Below are positions 1 through 6,543 of a stretch of DNA of 15,010 nucleotides, piece after piece. The notes beneath the pieces were generated by a model. The model saw only the letters and a list, made by a program, of their open reading frames with translations, had not been told where the DNA came from and made no database searches. Where the stretch lies: contig JAFUNW010000045.1 in NCBI GenBank assembly GCA_017472905.1, forward strand, positions 1 through 15,010, given 5' to 3'. Positions within the stretch are counted from its first letter, which is position 1. Each line of letters starts with the position of its first letter. The DNA comes from Bacteroidaceae bacterium. GTDB taxonomy: Bacteria; Bacteroidota; Bacteroidia; Bacteroidales; Bacteroidaceae. The position numbers and the translations under genes are program-made.

Positions 1-1
1 A

Positions 2-38
2 TATCTTAAGATACTTGGCCATTTATCTTAAGATACTT
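2..38. repeat. Two identical palindromic repeats, 22 bp apart
   Basis: The 15-base string TATCTTAAGATACTT occurs at 2-16 and again at 24-38. Each copy contains the perfect 12-base palindrome TATCTTAAGATA (2-13 and 24-35). The 22-bp period is close to two helical turns, so the two dyads lie on the same face of the DNA, as expected of a pair of operator half-dimers. A diverged partial copy, GATACTT, lies at 67-73. The array may continue beyond the left edge. Function is inferred only. Confidence 0.6.
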
Positions 39-442
39 TGGGCTTGAACCTATAATGCTATAAAAGGATACTTTTCAACTAAATTGCAGAAGAACCACTG
101 AAACCAGAAAAAGACACCCAATTCTTTTTGGTTACAAAATTAGTTATCAGCGAATTTACATTGTTATGCAGAATGTAGCAAAGAGTAGAAATAAACTCCA
201 ACGACCTATTAATTCACCTCGTTATCGGGTAATGGATAAGAAACTGTCTGCCCTCATTACCTTTCATTTTCTTGCACTTTTGCATCGGCGAAGCTTTCAT
301 CAAAAATCCTCATAAGTCATTGAACACCATTGTCTCCATTCCATCATTATTTTCCCTCATTCGTTAGTTTTTTTCGGAGATAACAGCTCTTCTTTAATAC
401 TATATCTGATTAATATAAAAAGGAGAATAAGATTAAATAGTT

Positions 443-472
443 TTTGTAATTCGAATTTTTATTATATCTTTG
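443..472 (+). promoter_or_regulatory. Bacteroides-type promoter of the ABC transporter gene
   Basis: A -33 element TTTG (443-446) is followed after 18 bp by TATCTTTG (465-472), a full match to the Bacteroides -7 consensus TAnnTTTG. Transcription would begin near 478-480, giving a leader of about 105 nt before the ATG at 585. The spacer is one base shorter than the usual 19-21. Confidence 0.6.
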
Positions 473-507
473 AGTCTGAATATAAAAATCTCTTAGTTGA
501 AAAGTTG

Positions 508-531
508 TATAAAGAGTAAATATTCTTTATA
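508..531 (+). promoter_or_regulatory. Hairpin in the predicted leader of the ABC transporter mRNA
   Basis: TATAAAGA (508-515) and TCTTTATA (524-531) are perfect inverted repeats around an 8-base spacer, and a G-U pair can extend the stem inward. The element lies between the predicted start point near 479 and the ATG at 585. It is AT-only apart from one G-C pair per arm, so it is weak as RNA; it could equally be a protein-binding dyad. Confidence 0.35.
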
Positions 532-584
532 AAAGTGAAGAATTGAATGCTTGACGAGTGGCTTCGGGCCGGTATAATAGAACA

Positions 585-2213
585 ATGAATTATCTGTTGT
601 GGTTGTGGCGTAATTCCAATGGTGTACGTCTGAATATGTTTTTTCGTATCCTGGCAGGCTTTGGGCAGGTAGCTTTTGGCTTGTGGATGGTTTGGCTTAG
701 CCGCCGTTTCATTGATGTGACCATACGTACCGGCAGTCAGAATGATATCATTTGGGCTTGTATAGAATTGGTCTTGTGTCTGTTGTGTGCAGTAGCATTG
801 CGTCAAATGGCTGCTTATCATACTGTATCTGCTCAAATAAAACTATCCAACAAACTTCGGCAAAAATACTTCAATCTGTTGTTGCGGAGAAGACTCTATC
901 AGGATAAGTGGCATTCCGGGGACTTCACCGCTCGTTTGGAGCGTGACCTTACAGTTGTCTGTGAACTATTGGTTCGGATGATCCCACAGAGTGTGGTGAC
1001 TGCTGCTCAACTGTTGGGCGCATTTCTGTTGATGTGGTCGATGGAGAGTCTGTTGGCTTGGGGTTTGTTGTTATTCACTCCCATCGTGGTGGGGTGTGGC
1101 AAACTCTTTGCTCGAAATTTACGCCGCATGACTTTGGATATCCGGGAATATGATACTCGTATACAGATGTTGGTACAAGAGGGTATGGAACATAATGCAG
1201 TCTTGCGTTCCATTGATACACAAGGCACTTTTGGACATCGTTTGGGAGACTTGCAAGAGCATCTTCGGAAAAAGGTGAGTAGACGAGCACAATTTTCATT
1301 GGTTTCTCAAACTTTGTTGTCCATTACTTTTGGGTTGGGCTATTTGGCAGCATTTGTATGGGGCGGTCTGCAATTGCGTAGCGGAGTTATCACTTTTGGT
1401 ATTATGACCTCTTTTTTGCAGTTGGTCAGTCAAATCCAACATCCGGTGGTGAATCTGATGGGATTGTTCACAGGAGCTATTCATGCCAGTGCCAGTATAG
1501 ACCGATTGAATGAATTGGATTGTTTGGAGGTAGAAGTCGATTCTTCTCTTTCTGACAAACTCTCCCTTTCGTCTCTTTATGGAGTGGAATGTCGCAATAT
1601 TTCGTTCCGATATAAACAGGAGGAACATGCAGTATTGCATAATTTCAGTCACTCTTTCAAGCCGGGTAGTAAAACGGCCATCATAGGTCGTACCGGTACG
1701 GGAAAGACAACGTTGTTTCGTTTGTTGCTCTCTTTGATAGAACCACAAGAAGGTGGGTTGTTTCTTTATAATGAAGAAGTCCGTATTCCTATAAGTACAG
1801 CCACTCGTACCCATTTTGTCTTTGTTCCGCAAGGTAATACCTTGTTGAGTGGAACCATTCGTGAAAATCTTTTATTGGCTAATCCGCAGGCTTCTGATGA
1901 AGAGTTGTCTCGGGTGTTGCATATTGCAATGGCCGATTTTGTCTTTTCTTTGCCGGAAGGTTTGGATACTCGTTGTGGAGAACGTGGGGGAGGATTGAGT
2001 GAAGGACAGGCACAACGCATCGCTATTGCACGTGGTTTGCTACGTCCGGGTTCAATTTTATTGCTTGATGAAATCAGCTCTTCATTGGATGAGGAGACCG
2101 AAGCTCAACTCTTGCATCGTTTGTCTGAAGCTTGTCCGAACAAGACCATTCTGTTTATTACGCATCGTCCGGCTGTAGCTATGCTTTGCGATGAATCGCT
2201 TAGTATTTGTTAG
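585..2213 (+). CDS. ABC exporter half-transporter (fused membrane and ATPase domains)
   Basis: This is a 542-residue ABC exporter subunit with the membrane domain first and the ATPase domain last. Hydrophobic segments suggest about six transmembrane helices within residues 20-300. The ATPase domain shows Walker A GRTGTGKT (368-375), the Q-loop FVPQ (Q416), signature LSEGQ (471-475, instead of LSGGQ), Walker B ILLLD (491-495) followed by the catalytic E496, and the H-loop H527. It should act as a homodimer or with a partner not in this window; the substrate cannot be read from sequence. The reading frame can be opened at a GTG at 558, but the ATG at 585 gives the usual N-terminus. It has its own promoter and terminator, so it is probably a single-gene unit. 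The type of activity is confident, the cargo unknown. Confidence 0.9.
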   Translation: MNYLLWLWRNSNGVRLNMFFRILAGFGQVAFGLWMVWLSRRFIDVTIRTGSQNDIIWACIELVLCLLCAVALRQMAAYHTVSAQIKLSNKLRQKYFNLLLRRRLYQDKWHSGDFTARLERDLTVVCELLVRMIPQSVVTAAQLLGAFLLMWSMESLLAWGLLLFTPIVVGCGKLFARNLRRMTLDIREYDTRIQMLVQEGMEHNAVLRSIDTQGTFGHRLGDLQEHLRKKVSRRAQFSLVSQTLLSITFGLGYLAAFVWGGLQLRSGVITFGIMTSFLQLVSQIQHPVVNLMGLFTGAIHASASIDRLNELDCLEVEVDSSLSDKLSLSSLYGVECRNISFRYKQEEHAVLHNFSHSFKPGSKTAIIGRTGTGKTTLFRLLLSLIEPQEGGLFLYNEEVRIPISTATRTHFVFVPQGNTLLSGTIRENLLLANPQASDEELSRVLHIAMADFVFSLPEGLDTRCGERGGGLSEGQAQRIAIARGLLRPGSILLLDEISSSLDEETEAQLLHRLSEACPNKTILFITHRPAVAMLCDESLSIC

Positions 2214-2246
2214 GAAGCGCAGATCTATTGGCGCTTTTCGTTTTAT
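2213..2246 (+). terminator. Hairpin terminator after the ABC transporter gene
   Basis: AAGCGC (2215-2220) pairs with GCGCTT (2231-2236) across a 10-base loop, and is followed by TTCGTTTTAT. It begins at the stop codon. The stem is short but GC-rich. A competing pairing of GATCTAT (2222-2228) with ATAGATC (2257-2263) would use its loop. Confidence 0.55.
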
Positions 2247-2345
2247 CAAGAAATCCATAGATCCGAAGAGTTGATAACACCCTTGACTTCTCTAGCACTT
2301 GAAAGAATTTTTTCTCCTATTAGGTTTTAAAAACTGTCAAAGTTG

Positions 2346-2377
2346 CTTGTGTATATTGTAGAAAAGGTGTAATTTTG
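2346..2377 (+). promoter_or_regulatory. Bacteroides-type promoter of the sigma-54 activator/lptE/secG operon
   Basis: TTG (2347-2349) is followed after 20 bp by TAATTTTG (2370-2377), a full match to TAnnTTTG. Transcription would begin near 2383-2385, leaving a leader of only about 15 nt before the ATG at 2400. This implies the operon is read by the housekeeping sigma factor and not by sigma-54. Confidence 0.6.
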
Positions 2378-2399
2378 TCAGTCTAAAACAAAATATTCT

Positions 2400-3686
2400 A
2401 TGGTAACGTCTGAAATACAGCAAGTGAAATTGAGGTTTGGTATTATCGGTAATAGCGAAGACCTGAACCGGGCTATTGATGTAGCTATGCAAGTAGCCCC
2501 TACCGATTTGTCGGTTTTGATAACCGGTGAAAGTGGGGTAGGAAAGGAGACTTTTCCAAAAATTATCCATGAATATAGTCGTAGAAAACATAGTCGTAAA
2601 TATATTGCAGTAAACTGTGGGGCTATTCCCGAGGGGACGATAGATTCGGAACTGTTTGGACATGAGAAGGGTTCTTTTACCGGTGCTATCAATGAGCGGC
2701 AAGGATATTTCGGAGAGGCAAACGGAGGAACCATATTTTTGGACGAAGTGGGCGAGTTGCCTTTAGCTACCCAAGCTCGTCTGTTGCGTGTATTGGAGAG
2801 TGGTGAATACATTCGTGTAGGCTCTTCGAAAGTAGAAAAAACCGATGTGCGTATTGTAGCAGCTACCAATGTAAATTTGGTGGATGCCATCGCAGAAGGA
2901 CGTTTTCGGGAAGATTTGTTTTATCGTTTGAATACTGTTCCCATCAAGATACCCCCTTTGCGTGAACGTGGAGAAGATGTAGCTTTGTTGTTTCGTAAAT
3001 TTGCATCCGACTTTGCTGAAAAATATCACATGCCCTCCATTCAATTGACAGAGGGAGCACGTAGCCAATTAATTGCCTATTCATGGCCGGGTAATGTTCG
3101 CCAGTTGAAGAATATTACAGAGCAGATATCCATTATTGAACGTAACCGAGAGATAACTCCGGAGGTGTTACACTCTTATCTTCCTGAACAACCATCCCAA
3201 ATGCCGGCTTTGTTAGGAAGACATGGTGGAACTTCGGGCAAGACCTTTGAGAGTGAACGTGAAATCTTGTATCAGATATTGTTTGATTTACGGCGTGATG
3301 TCACAGAGTTGAAGAAATTGGTTCATACCAATTTGGAGCAGGTGCAGAAACAGGCTGTGGTTGGAACTCCCCAAGCTGTAGAGACACAGGTCTCGTACTA
3401 TCCGACAGAAGATGTTCATTATCCCATATCTTCTGCCACTCCGACCGTTTCCGGTATTAACATTCATCCGACTTCACTTCATTTGAACTCTAAAATGGCG
3501 GATGATGAAGATATCCAGGATACGGAAGAATATGTAGAGGAATCTTTGTCACTCAATGATTTGGAGCGTGAAATGATACGCACAGCTTTGGACAAACATC
3601 ATGGCAAACGGAAAAGTGCAGCCAAAGATTTGAATATTTCGGAACGTACGCTTTATAGAAAAATAAAGGAATATGGATTGGATTAA
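2400..3686 (+). CDS. Sigma-54-interacting transcriptional activator, no N-terminal sensor domain
   Basis: This 428-residue AAA+ activator would remodel RNA polymerase holding sigma-54 (RpoN). The AAA+ domain starts almost at once (about residues 14-255): Walker A GESGVGKE (43-50), the sigma-54 contact loop GSFTGA (91-96, normally GAFTGA), Walker B GTIFLDE (110-116), sensor I ATN (155-157), arginines at 168-176 and the WPGNVRQL segment (229-236). A linker of about 120 residues follows, including a helical, heptad-like stretch near 290-320, then a Fis-type helix-turn-helix (386-428). No receiver, GAF or PAS domain is present, as in PspF. It overlaps the next gene by 14 bases and shares an operon with lptE-like, TPR-like and secG genes, so I infer an envelope-related role; its target promoters are unknown. 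Confidence 0.92.
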   Translation: MVTSEIQQVKLRFGIIGNSEDLNRAIDVAMQVAPTDLSVLITGESGVGKETFPKIIHEYSRRKHSRKYIAVNCGAIPEGTIDSELFGHEKGSFTGAINERQGYFGEANGGTIFLDEVGELPLATQARLLRVLESGEYIRVGSSKVEKTDVRIVAATNVNLVDAIAEGRFREDLFYRLNTVPIKIPPLRERGEDVALLFRKFASDFAEKYHMPSIQLTEGARSQLIAYSWPGNVRQLKNITEQISIIERNREITPEVLHSYLPEQPSQMPALLGRHGGTSGKTFESEREILYQILFDLRRDVTELKKLVHTNLEQVQKQAVVGTPQAVETQVSYYPTEDVHYPISSATPTVSGINIHPTSLHLNSKMADDEDIQDTEEYVEESLSLNDLEREMIRTALDKHHGKRKSAAKDLNISERTLYRKIKEYGLD

Positions 3687-4194
3687 GAGTTATTATAGCA
3701 AATATTGGATGTGTGTGGTGCTCTTTTTGTTGTCTTCGTGCACTATCTCATATAAATTTAATGGGGCATCGATCAATTACGATAAAGTAAAGACCATTAC
3801 CATTACGGATTTTGCTAATCGGGCTTCGTATGTTTGGGGACCTATGGCCTCGATGTTTAATACGGCTTTGCAGGATATTTATGTGCAGCAAACTCGATTG
3901 GAGCAGATAAAAAGAGGAGGAGACTTGCAAGTATCCGGGGAAATAACGGCTTATGATCAGTATAATAAATCTATTTCAGCAGAAGGATACTCTTCTGTCG
4001 TAGAGTTGAAGATGGTGGTGAATGTGCGTTTCGTCAATAATACCAACCATTCGGAAGATTTTGAACGAACTTTCTCTGCAACCCGTGAGTATGAGTCTAC
4101 CCAACAACTTTCTGCTGTTCAGGAAGAATTGGTGACACAAATGATCAAGGAGATTACAGAGCAGATTTTTAATGCAACAGTGGCTAATTGGTAA
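3673..4194 (+). CDS. lptE: LptE-family lipoprotein (LPS assembly)
   Basis: This 173-residue protein begins with a lipoprotein signal peptide: a hydrophobic run (13-20) leading to the lipobox LSSC with Cys23 as the lipidated residue. The mature part, rich in beta-strand-like segments, matches the Bacteroidetes LptE family (short, starting soon after the Cys with a region like TISYKFNGASI). LptE is the outer-membrane lipoprotein that plugs and helps assemble LptD, the channel that inserts LPS into the outer leaflet. The start codon lies inside the end of the preceding activator gene, indicating translational coupling. The partner lptD is not in this window. Family assignment rests on length, signal, context and remembered family features. 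Confidence 0.82.
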   Translation: MDWIKSYYSKYWMCVVLFLLSSCTISYKFNGASINYDKVKTITITDFANRASYVWGPMASMFNTALQDIYVQQTRLEQIKRGGDLQVSGEITAYDQYNKSISAEGYSSVVELKMVVNVRFVNNTNHSEDFERTFSATREYESTQQLSAVQEELVTQMIKEITEQIFNATVANW

Positions 4195-4208
4195 CAAAAA
4201 GAGTGCGT

Positions 4209-4958
4209 ATGGCTTTGAATATTCCAGATTTGATACAGCATCCGGAGAAATTGGCAGACAGGCATGTCTTGCATGAACTTTCGGAAATGTTAGAGGATTA
4301 TCCGTATTACCAAACGGCTCGTTTGCTCTATCTGAAAGGGCTTTATCTGTTGCATGATGCAGCTTTCGGAGAAGAACTTCAACGAACTGCACTTTATATT
4401 TCTAACCGGAAATTGCTCTTTTATCTGATAGAGGGTGTACATTATACCCTTCAACCGAAGAAACATCAGGAACGAAAGGAGGATACTTCGAATCCGGCAG
4501 ATCGTACACTGACATTGATAGATACTTTCTTGCAAGGATTGCCGGTAGAGGAAGAAGAGGAAAAAATTCCGATTGTGGATGATGGAGGGTTGAGTGTAGA
4601 TTATACATCCTATGTTCTTCGCGAAGAAGATTTGTCTACCCAAGAGAGAGAGTCAAATTCAGTACCTCGAATGCGTGGTCAAGAATTGATCGATAATTTC
4701 ATAAAAAATGCCGATGGACATTTGTCGGCTTCTTTGTCGGATGAACAGCCGGAAGGTCCCGTTTTGTTGCCCTATGAGGAAGATGATGATAGCTGTTTTA
4801 CGGAAACCTTGGCCAAAATATACATAAAACAGCATCGATATGCCAAGGCTCTTGAAATTATTCGGCGATTAAGTTTGAAATATCCAAAAAAAAATGCTTA
4901 CTTTGCAGACCAAATACGTTTGCTAGAGAAATTAGTTATAAATTCAACCGATAAATAA
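4209..4958 (+). CDS. TPR-like protein of the lptE-secG operon, function unknown
   Basis: This is a 249-residue protein, apparently soluble: I see no signal peptide or membrane helix. The N-terminal half (to about 85) is helical with pairs of short helices rich in Leu and Tyr, the middle (about 90-185) is acidic and probably flexible, and the C-terminal 55 residues contain a TPR-like helix pair (LAKIYIKQHRYAKALEIIRRL). It belongs to a protein that regularly sits between lptE and secG in Bacteroides relatives; I know of no assigned function. The frame opens with a TTG at 4188 overlapping lptE, but the ATG at 4209, 14 bases after the lptE stop, is the more natural start. The secG gene follows after 8 bases. 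Confidence 0.75.
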   Translation: MALNIPDLIQHPEKLADRHVLHELSEMLEDYPYYQTARLLYLKGLYLLHDAAFGEELQRTALYISNRKLLFYLIEGVHYTLQPKKHQERKEDTSNPADRTLTLIDTFLQGLPVEEEEEKIPIVDDGGLSVDYTSYVLREEDLSTQERESNSVPRMRGQELIDNFIKNADGHLSASLSDEQPEGPVLLPYEEDDDSCFTETLAKIYIKQHRYAKALEIIRRLSLKYPKKNAYFADQIRLLEKLVINSTDK

Positions 4959-4966
4959 AAGAAAAA

Positions 4967-5332
4967 ATGTACTTATTTTTGACGATTTTAATTGTACTCG
5001 CTTCTATTCTGATGTGTTTTATAGTAATGATTCAGAATTCAAAAGGAGGAGGTTTAGCTTCTGGTTTTGCTTCATCCAACCAAATTATGGGTGTACGTAA
5101 GACTACAGACTTTTTGGAGAAAACAACATGGGGATTGGCTATCTTTATGGCTGCTGTAAGTGTTGCAACGGCATTTGTATTGCCTAATGGTCCTGTAGCA
5201 TCATCTTCTGTATTGATGCAGGACGCTCAAAAAGAGAATGTTATTAATCCGGTGACAGTTCCCGGTTTTGATGCAACACAACAACCAGCAGAAACAGAGA
5301 CTCCAGCTGCTGAAGAAACTCCAGCAAACTAA
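4967..5332 (+). CDS. secG: Preprotein translocase subunit SecG
   Basis: This 121-residue protein has the SecG layout: a first membrane helix (about 2-22), a cytoplasmic loop with the family hallmark QNSKGGGLASGF (23-34), and a second helix (about 54-72). SecG binds SecYE in the inner membrane and assists SecA-driven export. The tail after residue 75 is low-complexity, rich in Pro, Glu, Ala and Thr, and longer than in E. coli SecG; such tails are common in Bacteroidetes SecG. It is the last gene of its operon, starts 8 bases after the TPR-like gene, and is followed by a strong terminator. Confidence 0.95.
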   Translation: MYLFLTILIVLASILMCFIVMIQNSKGGGLASGFASSNQIMGVRKTTDFLEKTTWGLAIFMAAVSVATAFVLPNGPVASSSVLMQDAQKENVINPVTVPGFDATQQPAETETPAAEETPAN

Positions 5333-5390
5333 GTATTATATTTCTAAGGTCTAGTAGAATATTCCCTTTTAGGAATAGAAAAAATACTCA

Positions 5391-5435
5391 AAAAAGAAGG
5401 CGCTTTCAAATTCACGAAAGCGCCTTCTTTTTTTA
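5391..5435. terminator. Bidirectional terminator between secG and the convergent glycosyltransferase gene
   Basis: AAAAAGAAGGCGCTTTC (5391-5407) pairs perfectly with the arm at 5416-5432 around an 8-base loop. The stem has a GC-rich core and is flanked by an A-run on the left and a T-run on the right, so it works as an intrinsic terminator on both strands. It ends secG transcripts from the left and glycosyltransferase transcripts from the right; the glycosyltransferase stop codon touches the stem. Confidence 0.92.
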
Positions 5436-6464
5436 AAAGGTTAGATTGTTTATTGACACCTTACTTCGTTTTGAGATTGTTTGCCTACATACTTCCGTAA
5501 ATTGTTCTGAAGTACAGTCTACCGCTACCCCATCGGGATATTTATTCTTTAATACAAATAAACTAGGACCGGTTGTGATACTTCCCAAAAATAAAGATGA
5601 ATCGTTCATTACCTGAATAGAGGCTAAGAAACGGAGCATTTGCTCTTTTTTGGGCTCTCCAAATGCACGTCCAAAATTCTTATTTACATATCCAGTCTCA
5701 ATGGGTTGGCAGAAAGTGTACCATCGAATTTGATCGTCTATTGATAGTAATTGCTGATATATACGATAGTCGTCAGTTAAAACAAATACATCTTTTAACG
5801 GGCTATGTAAATGTATTAAGCTGGCAAACCAATCCGGGTCTAGCAAAGATGTCTCTGTAATTTTATCTCCACCTCGAATCTGACAGGCTACATAAGATTT
5901 CGGCAAAGATAAGGTTTCTATTAATTTGTTGCAATACAATGTCGTATCATGATTAAATCTCCATGTGATTTCAACCATCTTTTGGAATGCATGTAAATAA
6001 TCTCCATCAATGCCTAATTCCGGTATTCGATAATGTTCTTTCGGAATATAATTCAAATGGTTGTTTAGTCTAATAAACTTCTTATAAATGGATAATGCAG
6101 ACAAATTACCTACAAAATTCAATAGGCTAGTCTTTATTTTCCATTTTATCAATGATAAAGTAGGTTCTTTCCAAATTTCTTTCCAAGATGTTGTAAGTGG
6201 ATGGCGATTGTATTTATGATGAAAATGTTCATGTACCTCTTCACAAAAAGGTTTAAAATAATCGGTCCAACCTTTTGAATAGCTAAAATTAGCATCGGCA
6301 GAATAAAGTTTAAAACAAATACGATGCTCCAAACAATAGAGCATGGCATGCAACATATAACTATATTCTGCAAAGAAGCCGGCATCTATCCCGAGATGAA
6401 AAACTAGCTCCTTGTTAAACGAATTATTTAATTGCTTGTATTTTTCAACTAACGTATTTGACAT
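5433..6464 (-). CDS. Putative fucosyltransferase-like glycosyltransferase
   Basis: This is a 343-residue protein, probably cytoplasmic. Its best mark is CQIRGGDK (about 194-201), which resembles the GDP-fucose-binding H-x-R-R-x-D motif of the Fut8/NodZ/O-FucT group; VFVLTDD (226-232) and LGSITTGPSLFVL (293-305) lie where the second and third motifs of those enzymes fall. I infer a GT-B sugar transferase, perhaps using GDP-fucose, but the donor and acceptor are unproven. The frame extends upstream to 6512, yet that extra part contains a hairpin probably ending the preceding gene, so the ATG at 6464 (MSNTLVEK) is preferred. The gene is visibly more AT-rich than its neighbours, hinting at acquisition by transfer. 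It lies downstream of the CotH-protein gene on the same strand. Confidence 0.55.
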   Translation of the reverse strand: MSNTLVEKYKQLNNSFNKELVFHLGIDAGFFAEYSYMLHAMLYCLEHRICFKLYSADANFSYSKGWTDYFKPFCEEVHEHFHHKYNRHPLTTSWKEIWKEPTLSLIKWKIKTSLLNFVGNLSALSIYKKFIRLNNHLNYIPKEHYRIPELGIDGDYLHAFQKMVEITWRFNHDTTLYCNKLIETLSLPKSYVACQIRGGDKITETSLLDPDWFASLIHLHSPLKDVFVLTDDYRIYQQLLSIDDQIRWYTFCQPIETGYVNKNFGRAFGEPKKEQMLRFLASIQVMNDSSLFLGSITTGPSLFVLKNKYPDGVAVDCTSEQFTEVCRQTISKRSKVSINNLTF

Positions 6465-6484
6465 ATATTTTTCAAATAAAAGAT

Positions 6485-6509
6485 AGGGTGTGTCAAAATG
6501 ACGCACCCT
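6485..6509 (-). terminator. Hairpin between the CotH-protein gene and the glycosyltransferase gene
   Basis: AGGGTGTGTCA (6485-6495) and TGACGCACCCT (6499-6509) form an 11-bp inverted repeat with one mismatched position and a 3-base loop. Read on the minus strand it lies 35 bases after the CotH-protein stop and is followed by ATCTTTTATTTG, a broken T-run. It is probably a partial or leaky terminator or a 3'-end stabilising hairpin. Confidence 0.5.
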
Positions 6510-6543
6510 CATTAAACCTATTTATTTGTTATATTCCAAAGAA

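Larger units (their letters stand above)
1..584. other. Long intergenic region without a convincing gene
   Basis: No protein gene can be supported here. The only short reading frame of note is a 49-codon stretch at 166-315 (+), which has no recognisable motif, promoter or ribosome binding site. The region does hold structure: two tandem perfect palindromes at the left edge (2-38), a Bacteroides-type promoter (443-472), a hairpin in the predicted leader (508-531) and a sigma-70-like TTGACG/TATAAT pair (551-578) just before the ABC transporter gene. The palindromes probably belong to the control region of a gene beyond the left edge, or to this region as a whole. Confidence 0.7.

Noticed and set aside
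166..315. A 49-codon + strand frame in the left intergenic region
   Set aside because: No recognisable motif, no promoter or ribosome binding site, and such a length is expected by chance.
558..584. GTG start adding nine residues to the ABC transporter
   Set aside because: The added residues overlap the TTGACG/TATAAT stretch; an ATG at 585 gives a normal N-terminus.
4188..4208. TTG start of the TPR-like gene overlapping lptE
   Set aside because: A TTG start is rare and an ATG follows seven codons later, 14 bases after the lptE stop.
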